This document shows, in pieces, positions 17,424-26,246 of a stretch of 59,234 nucleotides of DNA. Where the stretch lies: positions 70,091-129,324 of the forward strand of contig NZ_LMTS01000346.1 in the NCBI RefSeq assembly GCF_001541225.1, in the 5' to 3' direction. A program made the translations under genes and the position numbers. Position 1 is the first letter of the stretch. Every line of letters begins with the position of its first letter. Source of the stretch: Variovorax sp. WDL1 (GTDB lineage Bacteria; Pseudomonadota; Gammaproteobacteria; Burkholderiales; Burkholderiaceae_C). Under the pieces are notes generated by a model. That model ran no database searches. It saw only the letters and a list, made by a program, of their open reading frames with translations, and was not told the DNA's origin.

Positions 17424-19232
17424 ATGGCCTATCTCGTTCTCGCTCGCAAACACCGCCCCAGGACCTTCAGCGAGATGGTGGGCCAGGAGCATGTGGTGCA
17501 GGCGCTCGAGAACGCGCTGACCTCCCAGCGGCTGCACCATGCCTATCTCTTCACCGGCACGCGCGGCGTGGGCAAGACCACCGTTTCGCGCATCCTGGCC
17601 AAGTCGCTCAACTGCCAGGGGCCCGACGGGCAGGGCGGCATCACCGCTGCGCCGTGCGGCGTCTGCCAGGCCTGCAAGGACATCGATTCGGGCCGCTTCG
17701 TCGACTACACCGAGCTGGACGCGGCCTCGAACCGCGGCGTGGACGAGGTGCAGGCCCTGCTGGAGCAGGCGGTCTACAAGCCGGTGCAGGGGCGCTTCAA
17801 GGTCTTCATGATCGACGAGGTGCACATGCTCACCGGCCATGCCTTCAACGCGATGCTGAAGACGCTCGAGGAACCGCCGGAATACCTCAAGTTCGTGCTG
17901 GCCACCACCGATCCGCAGAAGGTGCCCGTCACGGTGCTGTCGCGCTGCCTGCAGTTCAACCTGCGCCCGATGGCGCCCGAGACGGTGCTCGAGCACCTCA
18001 CCCGTGTGCTGCAGACCGAGACCGTGCCGGCCGAGCCGCATGCGCTGCGGCTGATCGCGCGCGCGGCCCGCGGCTCGATGCGCGATGCGCTGTCGCTGAC
18101 CGACCAGGCCATCGCCTTCGGCAACGGCGAGCTGACGGAAGGCGGCGTGCGGCAGATGCTGGGCAGCGTGGACCGCGGCCACGTGTTCCGCCTGATCGAG
18201 GCGCTGGCACAGGGCGACGGCAAGACGGTGGTCGAGACCGCAGAGGGGCTGCGCCGCGACGGCCTCTCAGCCGCCTCGACGCTCGAGGAAATGACGGCCG
18301 TGCTCCAGGCCATGGCCGTGTTGCAGGCGGTGCCTTCGCGCGCCGAGCCCGGCAACGCGAGCGACCCCGAGGCAGCCGAGACCGCGCGCCTCGCGGCTGC
18401 GATGCCGGCCGACGAGACGCAACTCCTCTACAGCCTGTGCCTCCATGGCCGCGGTGAACTGGGCCTGGCGCCCGACGAGTACGCCGCGCTCACCATGGTG
18501 CTGCTGCGCCTGCTGGCGTTCAAGCCGGCGGCTGCTGCCGGCGCGGAAAAAAAAACTCTGAATGAAGCCCCGGCGGCGGCGCAGGCGCCTCGGCCGGCGG
18601 TTGTGGCCGCGCCCCCCCCCGCGGCGGCTCAGGCAACTGCTGCCACACCTGCAGCATCCGACGCAACGCGTGCCGCGCCGCCCGGGCACCGCCTGCCGGT
18701 GCGCGAGGAGGGCCGCCCGGCGGTCGCCCCGAGCGCGCCCGAAGCGAGTCCCTCGGCTGCCCAGGTGCTGGCCATGCACGTGCGCGTGCAGCCGCCGCCC
18801 GGCGCGCGCGACCTCGCCCGCGAGAGCGCGCCGGCGCCCATCGAACCCAGCGAGGAGGGCGACTTCTGGTATTCGACCGTCACGCAGCTGGTGGCGGCCG
18901 AGGCGATCACCGCGTTGGCGCGCGAGCTCGCGCTGCAATCGCAACTGGTGGCGCGCGACGTCGACCAGTGGCTGCTGCGCGTCGAGCGCGAGTCGCTCAA
19001 CCAGGCAGGCAGCCGTGACAAACTGCAGGCGGCGCTGGCAACGCTGGGACACGGCGTGAAGCTCGCCATCGAGATCGGCGTCGTGACCGACAGCCCGGCG
19101 CGCCGCAACAAGCAGGCGGCCGACGCGCGCCAGCGCGAGGCCGAGGAAGCGATTCGCAACGACCCCGAAGTGCAGTCCATGATGCGCGACTGGGACGCCA
19201 GGATCGTGCCGGGCACGCTGCGGCCTGCCTGA
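17424..19232 (+). CDS. dnaX: DNA polymerase III gamma/tau subunit
   Basis: Clamp-loader ATPase of the replisome; the full-length tau form is 602 aa. Walker A is FTGTRGVGKTTVSRILAKSL, the zinc module has NCQG...PCGVCQACKD, Walker B is VFMIDEVHMLT and the sensor-1 stretch LKFVLATTDPQK. Domains I-III end near residue 373, followed by a Pro/Ala linker and tau-specific C-terminal domains. An A9 run at 18547-18555 encodes EKK at codons 375-377 and could give a short gamma form. A C9 run at 18612-18620 lies further on. Leads the dnaX-ybaB-recR operon. Confidence 0.96.
   Translation: MAYLVLARKHRPRTFSEMVGQEHVVQALENALTSQRLHHAYLFTGTRGVGKTTVSRILAKSLNCQGPDGQGGITAAPCGVCQACKDIDSGRFVDYTELDAASNRGVDEVQALLEQAVYKPVQGRFKVFMIDEVHMLTGHAFNAMLKTLEEPPEYLKFVLATTDPQKVPVTVLSRCLQFNLRPMAPETVLEHLTRVLQTETVPAEPHALRLIARAARGSMRDALSLTDQAIAFGNGELTEGGVRQMLGSVDRGHVFRLIEALAQGDGKTVVETAEGLRRDGLSAASTLEEMTAVLQAMAVLQAVPSRAEPGNASDPEAAETARLAAAMPADETQLLYSLCLHGRGELGLAPDEYAALTMVLLRLLAFKPAAAAGAEKKTLNEAPAAAQAPRPAVVAAPPPAAAQATAATPAASDATRAAPPGHRLPVREEGRPAVAPSAPEASPSAAQVLAMHVRVQPPPGARDLARESAPAPIEPSEEGDFWYSTVTQLVAAEAITALARELALQSQLVARDVDQWLLRVERESLNQAGSRDKLQAALATLGHGVKLAIEIGVVTDSPARRNKQAADARQREAEEAIRNDPEVQSMMRDWDARIVPGTLRPA
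18547..18589 (+). promoter_or_regulatory. Candidate dnaX slippage site (A9) with downstream hairpin
   Basis: Nine A residues (18547-18555) contain an in-phase A AAA AAA heptamer. One extra A (or a -1 shift) gives a stop at 18563-18565; one missing A gives a stop at 18559-18561. A GGCGC/GCGCC hairpin (18578-18589) lies downstream in GC-rich sequence. The predicted products of 378-380 aa end just after domain III, like gamma. Confidence 0.6.
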
Positions 19233-19269
19233 TCCATTTTTTATCCATCCAACGACGACAGGACCAACG

Positions 19270-19602
19270 ATGTTCAACAAAGGACAACTTGCCGGCCTCA
19301 TGAAGCAGGCGCAGGCGATGCAGGACAACCTCAAGAAGGCGCAGGAAGAACTGGCGACCATCGAGGTCGAGGGCGAATCCGGCGCCGGCCTGGTGAAGGT
19401 CGTGATGACCTGCAAGCACGACGTCAAGCGCATCACCATCGATCCCAGCCTGCTGGCCGACGACAAGGACATGCTGGAAGACCTGGTGGCCGCCGCCTTC
19501 AACGCCGCGGTGCGCAAGGCCGAGGAGACCAGCGAGCAGAAGATGGGCAAGCTGACCGCTGGCATGCCCGGCCTGCCGCCCGGCATGAAGCTCCCGTTCT
19601 AA
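19270..19602 (+). CDS. ybaB: YbaB/EbfC family nucleoid-associated protein
   Basis: A 110-aa DNA-binding dimer, matching the family length. The start MFNKGQLAGLMKQAQAMQDNLKKAQEEL is the long N-terminal helix, and the Gly-Ala-Gly-Leu-Val-Lys-Val-Val-Met-Thr-Cys strand follows. The C-terminus GMPGLPPGMKLPF is typical. It lies between dnaX and recR, the standard order. Confidence 0.95.
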   Translation: MFNKGQLAGLMKQAQAMQDNLKKAQEELATIEVEGESGAGLVKVVMTCKHDVKRITIDPSLLADDKDMLEDLVAAAFNAAVRKAEETSEQKMGKLTAGMPGLPPGMKLPF

Positions 19603-19610
19603 GTCTCCGC

Positions 19611-20201
19611 ATGGCGGATTCCAGCGCGCTCGATGCCTTGATCGAGGCATTGCGCCGCCTGCCCGGCGTCGGCGTCAAGTCGGCCTCGCGCATGGCCTTT
19701 CACCTGCTGCAGCACGACCGGGAGGCCATGAATCGGATGGCGCGCTCCTTGCAGGAGGCCGCCGCGCAGGTGCGGCATTGCGAGCGCTGCAACACCTTCA
19801 CCGAGGCGCCTGTATGCAGCGTCTGCCTCGACGCGCGCCGCGACGCCACCAAGCTGTGCGTGGTGGAGACCCCGGCAGACCAGGCGGCGCTGGAGCGCAC
19901 CGGCGCATTCCGCGGCTATTACTTCGTCTTGATGGGCAAGCTGAGCCCGCTCGACGGCATCGGCCCCAAGGACATCGGCCTCTCGAAGCTGTTCGACCGC
20001 GCACTCGACGGCACGGTGAGCGAGGTCATCCTCGCCACCAATTTCACCGCCGAAGGCGAGGCCACCGCGCACGTGATCGGCGAGGCGCTGCGCCAGCGCG
20101 GCCTCACCGTGACGCGGCTCGCGCGCGGCGTGCCGGCCGGCAGCGAGCTCGAGTACGTGGACCTCGGCACCATCGCGCACGCGCTGGTCGATCGGCGTTG
20201 A
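19611..20201 (+). CDS. recR: Recombination mediator protein RecR
   Basis: RecFOR-pathway protein of 196 aa that helps load RecA on gapped DNA. It has an N-terminal helix-hairpin-helix (LRRLPGVGVKSASRMAFHLL), a C4 zinc finger (CERC...CSVC), and a Toprim domain (CVVETPADQAALERTGAFRGYYFVLMGKLSPLDGIGP). It starts 8 bp after ybaB, consistent with co-translation in the dnaX operon. Confidence 0.96.
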   Translation: MADSSALDALIEALRRLPGVGVKSASRMAFHLLQHDREAMNRMARSLQEAAAQVRHCERCNTFTEAPVCSVCLDARRDATKLCVVETPADQAALERTGAFRGYYFVLMGKLSPLDGIGPKDIGLSKLFDRALDGTVSEVILATNFTAEGEATAHVIGEALRQRGLTVTRLARGVPAGSELEYVDLGTIAHALVDRR

Positions 20202-20203
20202 GC

Positions 20204-20599
20204 ATGCGCCTGCCCGCGTTGACGCTCGCCTACTGGTGCGTGCTGGCCGCGGCGCTCTTGCCCTACGTCGCGGCCTACATCGCGAAGATCGGCAACTTCA
20301 GGCTGCGCGACAACCAGGCGCCGCGCGAATGGATGCGCCGCCAGGCCGGCTGGCGCGCGCGGGCGCTTGCCGCACAGAACAACAGCTTCGAGGGCCTTCC
20401 CTTCTTCATCGGCGCGGTGGTCATCGCACACCAGCTCGGCGCGGCGCAGGCACGGCTCGACATGCTGGCCGCGGCGTACGTGCTGATGCGCGTCGTCTAC
20501 ATCGCGCTCTATATCCGCGGCTTCGGCACTGCGCGCAGCACGGTCTGGGCGCTTGCGTTCGCGCTCAACGTCGCGATCCTCTTCATCGCCGGCTTCTAG
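20204..20599 (+). CDS. MAPEG family membrane protein
   Basis: Integral membrane protein of 131 aa with four hydrophobic helices. The stretch RALAAQNNSFEGLPFFIGAVVIAHQ carries the MAPEG signature (Asn-rich loop then FEGLP), placing it with bacterial MAPEG proteins related to glutathione-dependent microsomal enzymes. Catalytic activity is not established for most bacterial members. ATG at 20204 lies 2 bp after the recR stop, so it is likely the last gene of the dnaX operon. Confidence 0.82.
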   Translation: MRLPALTLAYWCVLAAALLPYVAAYIAKIGNFRLRDNQAPREWMRRQAGWRARALAAQNNSFEGLPFFIGAVVIAHQLGAAQARLDMLAAAYVLMRVVYIALYIRGFGTARSTVWALAFALNVAILFIAGF

Positions 20600-21040
20600 A
20601 CCGGCGCCCCGCAGCCCGCGGCTGCGAGTCGCCGTTTGGCGGGACCTGAATCCGACGCCCGGTCTTGGAGTCGATAGTGTCAGCTGCAAGGTGCTGCCGG
20701 CCTTCCAGTTCGGCGAATTGCCTGATGGGATGATCGAAGACGACCAGGCGGTGAAGGAATGCGTGCTGGCTCACCACGATGGTCCGGCGTTCGCGTCCGA
20801 CCATCAACCGATGCTGACGTCGCTGCGCACGCGAAGGTCGATCGACAAGCCGTAGACCTCTTCGCCGGATCGCCTGATCAGGCCGTCCCCAAGGCCGGTT
20901 GCACGAAGCCAGGAGACGCTGGCGAAGTGGTCTTCCTGATTACGTGGAAACCCGCACGGGATGTTCCCGATGCAGGCAGAAGGTGCGCGCCCCTAAGCTC
21001 GATTCGAACAACGAACCCAGAGAGCCCGAGGGCCACACGC
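20600..21040. other. Gene-free stretch between the dnaX operon and the ABC importer
   Basis: 441 bp without a gene I can support. Short open frames exist on both strands but match no family I know and change frame over short distances, so degenerate coding DNA is possible. The promoter of the ABC importer should lie here; I could not place it. Confidence 0.4.
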
Positions 21041-22078
21041 ATGCTCCACCGCCGAAGCTTCACCATCGCCGCGACCCTGGGTGCCGCATCCATTGCCGTG
21101 CCGCTTTGGGTGCGCGCCCAGGCCAAGCTCGAGAAGCCGAAGATTTCCATCGCTGTCGGCGGCAAGGCGGCCTTCTACTACCTCCCGCTCACCATCGCCG
21201 AGCAACTGGGCTACTTCAAGGCCGAGGGCCTCGACGTCGAGATCTCCGACTTCGCCGGTGGCGCGCGCGCGTTGCAGGCGGTGGTGGGCGGCTCGGCCGA
21301 CGTGTGCTCGGGCGCCTACGAGCACACCATCAACCTGCAGGCCAAGAACCAGGTCTTCCAGTCCTTCGTGCTGCAAGGCCGCGCACCGCAGATCGCGATC
21401 GGCGTGTCGACCAAGAACATGGCGGGCTACAAGGGCATTGCCGATCTCAAGGGCAGGAAGATCGGCGTGTCGGCGCCGGGCTCGTCCACCAACATGGTGG
21501 CCAACCTGGTGCTCTCGCGCGGCGGGCTCAAGGCCAGCGACGTGAGCTTCATCGGCGTGGGCGTGGCGGCCGGCGCGCTGACAGCATTGCGCTCGGGCCA
21601 GATCGACGCCATCAGCAACACCGACCCGGTGATGACCATGCTCGAGCAGAAGGGCGACGTGAAGATCATCAGCGACACGCGCACCCTGAAGGGCACGCAG
21701 GAGGTGTTCGGCGGCCCGATGCCGGCGGCCTGCCTGTACGCGCCGGCCGAGTTCGTCCAGAAGCATCCCAACACCTGCCAGGCGCTGGCCAACGCGATCG
21801 TGCACGGCCTCAAGTGGCTGCAGACCGCGGGGCCGGGCGACATCATCAAGACCGTGCCCGAGACCTACCTGCTCGGCGACCGCGCCCTCTACCTCGCCTC
21901 TTTCGACAAGGTGCGCGAGGCGATCGCGACCGACGGCATCGTGCCTGCCGAGGGCCCGAAGACCGCGCTGGCTGCGATTGCCAGCTTCGACCCCGCTGTG
22001 AAGGCCGACAAGATCGACCTGGCCAAGACCTACACCAACGACTTCGCGCGACGTGCGAAGGACCGCTTCAAAGCCTGA
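21041..22078 (+). CDS. NitT/TauT-type ABC transporter substrate-binding protein
   Basis: Periplasmic receptor of 345 aa. The N-terminus MLHRRSFTIAATLGAASIAVPLWVRAQA has a twin-arginine-like RRSF followed by a hydrophobic core, so Tat or Sec export. The NMT1/THI5-like fold is visible in YYLPLTIAEQLGYFKAEGLDVEISDFAGGARALQAVVGGSADV. Nitrate, sulfonate or thiamine-precursor-like ligands are typical for the family; the ligand here is unknown. A strong terminator separates it from the ATPase gene, which could make receptor mRNA more abundant than the transporter mRNA. Confidence 0.87.
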   Translation: MLHRRSFTIAATLGAASIAVPLWVRAQAKLEKPKISIAVGGKAAFYYLPLTIAEQLGYFKAEGLDVEISDFAGGARALQAVVGGSADVCSGAYEHTINLQAKNQVFQSFVLQGRAPQIAIGVSTKNMAGYKGIADLKGRKIGVSAPGSSTNMVANLVLSRGGLKASDVSFIGVGVAAGALTALRSGQIDAISNTDPVMTMLEQKGDVKIISDTRTLKGTQEVFGGPMPAACLYAPAEFVQKHPNTCQALANAIVHGLKWLQTAGPGDIIKTVPETYLLGDRALYLASFDKVREAIATDGIVPAEGPKTALAAIASFDPAVKADKIDLAKTYTNDFARRAKDRFKA

Positions 22079-22092
22079 GTTGCCGCTTTCGC

Positions 22093-22119
22093 GACCCGGC
22101 TCCGGCCGGGTCTTTTTTT
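22093..22119 (+). terminator. Intrinsic terminator or attenuator between SBP and ATPase genes
   Basis: Stem GACCCGGC/GCCGGGTC (22093-22100, 22105-22112) with a 4-nt loop and seven T residues directly after. It stands 14 bp after the receptor stop and just 6 bp before the ATPase start, so distal genes depend on read-through. Confidence 0.85.
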
Positions 22120-22125
22120 CTGCCC

Positions 22126-22950
22126 ATGCCCGCTGACTCCGACCACGCGCTCGAACTGCTCGACATCAGCTGCACCTTCCGCTCGAAGGACGAGCGCGGC
22201 CAGCGCTACACCGCGGTGGCTGGCACCTCGCTGCGCGTGCGCGCGGGCGAGTTCGTCTCGGTGGTCGGGCCCACGGGCTGCGGCAAGTCGACGCTGCTCA
22301 ACGTCGGCGCCGGCCTGCTCGAGCCGTCCTCGGGCACGGTGAAGGTCTTCGGCCAGCCGCTTTCAGGCACCAACACCCGCGCGGGCTACATGTTCCAGAC
22401 CGAGGCGCTGATGCCCTGGCGAAGTGCGCTGGGCAACGTGATGCTCGGCCTGCAGTACCGCGGCATGCCCGATGCGCAGGCGAGGGCGCTGGCCGAGCAG
22501 TGGCTGGCGCGCGTCGGGCTGGCGGGCTTCGGCGACCGCTATCCGCACGAGCTCTCGGGCGGCATGCGCAAGCGCACGGCGCTGGCACAGGTGCTGGCGC
22601 TGGATCCGGACATCATCCTCATGGACGAACCTTTCAGCGCGCTCGACGTGCAGACGCGGCAGCTGATGGAGAACGAGGTGCTCGACCTGTGGGCTGCCAA
22701 GAGAAAAGCGGTGCTCTTCATCACGCATGACCTCGACGAGGCCATCGCGATGAGCGACCGCGTGGTGGTGCTCTCTGCCGGCCCCGCCACGCATCCGATC
22801 GGCGAATTCGTCATCGACCTCGCGCGCCCGCGCGACGTGGCCGAGGTGCGCACGCATCCACGCTTCGTCGAACTGCACACGCAGATCTGGAGCGTGCTGC
22901 GCGACGAGGTGCTCAAGGGCTATGCGCAGCAATTGAAGAAGGCCGCCTGA
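22126..22950 (+). CDS. ABC transporter ATP-binding protein (NitT/TauT type)
   Basis: Cytoplasmic ATPase of the importer, 274 aa. Walker A VVGPTGCGKSTLLN, Q-loop in GYMFQTEALMPWRSALGNVMLG, signature LSGGMRKRTALAQ, Walker B IILMDEPFSALD and switch His in LFITHDLDEA are all intact. The MPWRSALGNV stretch is typical of the nitrate/sulfonate/taurine branch. Its stop overlaps the permease ATG by one base (TGATG). Confidence 0.92.
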   Translation: MPADSDHALELLDISCTFRSKDERGQRYTAVAGTSLRVRAGEFVSVVGPTGCGKSTLLNVGAGLLEPSSGTVKVFGQPLSGTNTRAGYMFQTEALMPWRSALGNVMLGLQYRGMPDAQARALAEQWLARVGLAGFGDRYPHELSGGMRKRTALAQVLALDPDIILMDEPFSALDVQTRQLMENEVLDLWAAKRKAVLFITHDLDEAIAMSDRVVVLSAGPATHPIGEFVIDLARPRDVAEVRTHPRFVELHTQIWSVLRDEVLKGYAQQLKKAA

Positions 22951-23783
22951 TGAGGCTGCGGCCGAACGAAGGCAACGCGCGCGGCTGGCAGCTCGCGCTG
23001 CTGGTGGTGCTGCTGGCGCTGTGGCATCTGGTGTCGCGCGACACCCAGGTCGCCTTCTTCCTCGGCGAGCCGGTCAAGGTGGCGGGTCGGATCTGGAGCT
23101 GGTTCCTGCCGATCGCGATCGCGCCGAACACGCTCTTTCCCGACGGCCTTTCCGGCCGCGCCGACATCTACCTGCACCTCGGCGTGACGCTGCTCGAGAC
23201 CGTGCTGGCCTTCGGCATCGGCACCCTGCTGGGGCTGGCCTGCGGGCTGTGGCTCGCACTGGCGCCCACCGCCAGCCTGATCCTCGACCCCTACATCAAG
23301 GCCGCGAACTCGATGCCGCGCGTGATCCTGGCGCCCATCTTCGCGCTGTGGTTCGGCCTGGGCATCTGGAGCAAGGTGGCGCTGGCGGTCACGCTGGTGT
23401 TCTTCATCGTGTTCTTCAATGTCTACCAGGGGGTGAGGGAGGTCAGCCCGGTGGTGCTGGCCAACGCGCGCATGCTGGGTGCGAGCCGGCGGCAGCTGCT
23501 GCGCACGGTCTACCTGCCGAGTGCAACCAGCTGGGTGTTCTCCAGCCTGCATACCTCCGTGGGCCTGGCCTTCGTCGGCGCCGTGGTGGGCGAATACCTG
23601 GGCTCGGCGCGCGGCGTGGGCTACCTGATCCTGCAGGCCGAAGGCACCTTCGACGTCAACACGGTGTTCGCCGGCATCGCGGTGCTCACCGCCTTCGCGC
23701 TGTTGCTCGATGGCGTGGTGGGCGTCATCGAGCGCCGGCTCATGAAATGGCAGCCGAAGAGCGGGGAGACGGAGAAGCTCTGA
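22950..23783 (+). CDS. ABC transporter permease (NitT/TauT type)
   Basis: Inner-membrane permease of 277 aa with about six hydrophobic helices. The EAA loop that docks the ATPase reads VVLANARMLGASRRQLLRTVYLPS. It completes a three-gene importer (receptor, ATPase, permease). The C-terminal tail RRLMKWQPKSGETEKL is typical of SsuC/TauC-like permeases. Substrate unknown. Confidence 0.9.
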   Translation: MRLRPNEGNARGWQLALLVVLLALWHLVSRDTQVAFFLGEPVKVAGRIWSWFLPIAIAPNTLFPDGLSGRADIYLHLGVTLLETVLAFGIGTLLGLACGLWLALAPTASLILDPYIKAANSMPRVILAPIFALWFGLGIWSKVALAVTLVFFIVFFNVYQGVREVSPVVLANARMLGASRRQLLRTVYLPSATSWVFSSLHTSVGLAFVGAVVGEYLGSARGVGYLILQAEGTFDVNTVFAGIAVLTAFALLLDGVVGVIERRLMKWQPKSGETEKL

Positions 23784-23829
23784 GAGCCTGCCTCGCACCG
23801 TTGCAGCGCCGTGCCTGCGCGGCCCCGGG

Positions 23830-25452
23830 CTACCGCTTTTTCTTGGAGGGCGTGCCGCCGCGCTTCTCGCGCACGATCTTGCTCGACGGGCCCGATCGCG
23901 CTGCCGGTGTGTTCTTGGCGGCGCTGGTCTTGACGACCCCGCCGCCGCGCTTGCTGGTCAGCACGACGGTGCTGTCATGCCGGCCGCGCGCCGCGACGCC
24001 CCGGCCGACGCGCGCCGCGCGGGCGGCCCGCACCGGCAGGTAGACCACCACCGATCCGCCGCGCTGGAAGACATGGCTGGTCTTGACGTCGTTCCATTCG
24101 GCGACGCTGGCGGGGCTGAGCCTGTAGCGGCGGGCGATGCTCGCCACGCTGTCGCGGCGCCCCGCCTTGACGGTGGTGCGGCGGGTCACGAGCTCGGGCT
24201 GGAAGCTCAGGTGGCCGGTGTCGGCGACGGTGGCCTGCACGTCCTCCTGCACGCGCGCGCCGCGCGGCACGATCAGCGTCGAGCCGGCCTTGATCAGCAT
24301 GCGCGGCGGCACGTTGTTGATGGCGCGCAGGTCGGCCTCGCTCATGCCCGAGCGCTGGGCGGCGTCGGCGACCGTCATCGTGGAGGGCACGGTCCAGGCG
24401 GTCCAGCTCGCGTACTGGCCTTGGGTGTATGCCTCGAAGTTGCGCTGGAACACGGCGGCGTTGTCCCACGGCAGCAGGATCTCGGGCGTGCCTGCGGCCA
24501 GCAGCACCGGCTTGTGGGCGGACGGATTGAGGGCGCGGAAGTCCTCGATCTTCACGTCGGCCAGCTTGGCGGCGAGGGCGACGTCGAGGTCGCGCTTGAG
24601 CGTGACTGTCTGGAAGTAGGGGTGGTTGGCGATGACCGGCAGGTCGGCGTTGAAGCGCTCCGGGCTGGCGACGATGTTCTTTACCGCCTGCAGCTTGGGC
24701 ACGTAGTAGCGGGTCTCGGCCGGCATGTTGAGGTCGGTATAGCCGGTGGGCAGGCCGGCGCGCTGGTTCCTGGCGATGGCGCGGCCCACGCTGCCTTCGC
24801 CCCAGTTGTAGGCGGCCAGCGCGAGGTGCCAGTCGCCGAACATGCCGTAGAGCTTCTGCAGGTAGTCGAGTGCCGCACGGGTGGAGGCAATGACGTCGCG
24901 GCGGTCATCGCGGAAGACGTTCTGCTTGAGGTCGAAGTCTGTGCCCGTGGCGGGCATGAACTGCCACATGCCGGCGGCCTTGGCGCTGGAGACGGCCTGC
25001 GGGTTGAAGGCGCTCTCGATGTAGGGCAGCAGCGCCAGCTCGGTGGGCATGTCGCGGCGTTCGAGTTCCTCGACGATGTGGAAGATGTAGCGGCTGGAGC
25101 GCTCGGTCATGCGCTGCATGTAGTCGGGCCGGCTCGCATACCACTGCTCGCGGTCGCGCACCAGCTCGGTGTCGAGGTCGGGCATCTTGAAGCCGCGGCG
25201 GATGCGGTCCCACATGTCGGCCGGCGGTGCGAGCGTGACGACGGAGCGCGACCGGGTGGTGCCGGAGGTGATGGGGGTCAGCGGCCCGCCGGGATAGACC
25301 GGGGCCGCGGCGGGGCTGGACGCGGTGGACGGGGTGGACGCAGTGGACGCAGTGTCGACGGGGGTCGAGGGAGAGGAACCCGTCCCGGTGGTGCTCGCGC
25401 AGCCCGCGAGCAGCAGCGAGCCGGCAAGGCAGGCAGCTAGGATGAATTTCAT
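23830..25452 (-). CDS. mltD: MltD-like lytic transglycosylase lipoprotein with LysM domains
   Basis: Peptidoglycan-cleaving lipoprotein, 540 aa. The lipobox is LLLAGC near residue 17, so it is probably anchored in the outer membrane. The SLT domain has the catalytic Glu in YIESAFNPQAVSSAKAAGMWQF and the AAYNWGEGSVGRAI motif. Two LysM-like repeats follow (around 400-440 and 455-500) and the C-terminus is Lys/Arg-rich. The ATG at 25452 overlaps the gloB stop as ATGA; an in-frame ATG at 25470 would add MEKRLS and lies inside gloB. The pairing with gloB is common in Burkholderiales. Confidence 0.9.
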   Translation of the reverse strand: MKFILAACLAGSLLLAGCASTTGTGSSPSTPVDTASTASTPSTASSPAAAPVYPGGPLTPITSGTTRSRSVVTLAPPADMWDRIRRGFKMPDLDTELVRDREQWYASRPDYMQRMTERSSRYIFHIVEELERRDMPTELALLPYIESAFNPQAVSSAKAAGMWQFMPATGTDFDLKQNVFRDDRRDVIASTRAALDYLQKLYGMFGDWHLALAAYNWGEGSVGRAIARNQRAGLPTGYTDLNMPAETRYYVPKLQAVKNIVASPERFNADLPVIANHPYFQTVTLKRDLDVALAAKLADVKIEDFRALNPSAHKPVLLAAGTPEILLPWDNAAVFQRNFEAYTQGQYASWTAWTVPSTMTVADAAQRSGMSEADLRAINNVPPRMLIKAGSTLIVPRGARVQEDVQATVADTGHLSFQPELVTRRTTVKAGRRDSVASIARRYRLSPASVAEWNDVKTSHVFQRGGSVVVYLPVRAARAARVGRGVAARGRHDSTVVLTSKRGGGVVKTSAAKNTPAARSGPSSKIVREKRGGTPSKKKR

Positions 25453-26246
25453 CGAAAGTCGTTTTTCCATTGGCGCAGTGCGGCGAAGACCTCGGCCTCG
25501 CCGCTGTGCGGGGAGAGGCTGGCTTGCGCGCGGACTGCTTGCAGGACGGCGGCTTCGCGGCTGCGAAGAAAGGGGTTGATCTGGCGTTCGGTGGCGAGCT
25601 GCGAAGGCAGCGTCGGCTCGCCGCGCGCACGCAATGCCTCGCACTGCGCCGTGTACTGAGTCAGCACGGTGTTGCCGGGTTCCACGGCGTGTGCGAAGCG
25701 AAGGTTAGCAAGTGTGTATTCGTGGGCGCAGCACACGCGGGTTTCGCCGGGCAAGGCGGCCAGCGCGTCGAGCGAAGCCAGCATCTGCGCGGGCGTGCCC
25801 TCGAAGAGCCGGCCGCAGCCGCCGGAGAACAGCGTGTCGCCGCAGAAGACGAGCGGGGCCGGTGCGCCGGCCGCGGTGTTCGCCGCATCGGCCGGCAGGA
25901 AGTACGCGATGTGGCCTGCCGTGTGGCCCGGCACCTCGATCACCTCGAAGCGAAGGCCAAGGACCTCTGCATGATCGCCCTGTGAGAGGCGCGTCAGGGG
26001 CTCGGGAATCGCTTCGCGCGCAGGGCCGAAGACCGGCACGCCAGTGGCGTCGCGCAGGGCCGCGACACCGCCGGTGTGATCGGCATGATGGTGCGTGACT
26101 AGAATCGCGGCCAACTGCAGATTGCCGCGAGCGAGCGCATCGAACACCGGCGCGGCATCTCCCGGGTCGACCACGAGCGCGTTGCGCCCATCCTGCAGCA
26201 TCCAGATGTAGTTGTCGGCGAAGGCGGGCAGTGGAACGAGCTTCAT
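25449..26246 (-). CDS. gloB: Hydroxyacylglutathione hydrolase (glyoxalase II)
   Basis: Metallo-beta-lactamase-fold thioesterase that hydrolyses S-lactoylglutathione in methylglyoxal detoxification; 265 aa, normal length. Metal ligands are seen in VTHHHADHTGG, VPGHTAGHIAYF, CGDTLFSGGCGR and CCAHEYTLANLRFA. The C-terminal substrate domain contains QINPFLRSR. Its ATG (26246-26244) overlaps the start codon of the divergent methyltransferase by 2 bp, so each promoter must lie inside the other gene. Confidence 0.96.
   Translation of the reverse strand: MKLVPLPAFADNYIWMLQDGRNALVVDPGDAAPVFDALARGNLQLAAILVTHHHADHTGGVAALRDATGVPVFGPAREAIPEPLTRLSQGDHAEVLGLRFEVIEVPGHTAGHIAYFLPADAANTAAGAPAPLVFCGDTLFSGGCGRLFEGTPAQMLASLDALAALPGETRVCCAHEYTLANLRFAHAVEPGNTVLTQYTAQCEALRARGEPTLPSQLATERQINPFLRSREAAVLQAVRAQASLSPHSGEAEVFAALRQWKNDFR

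Noticed and set aside
18612..18620. C9 run in dnaX as a second slippage site
   Set aside because: C runs slip far less than A runs, and it lies in the variable Pro/Ala linker; noted in the dnaX entry only.
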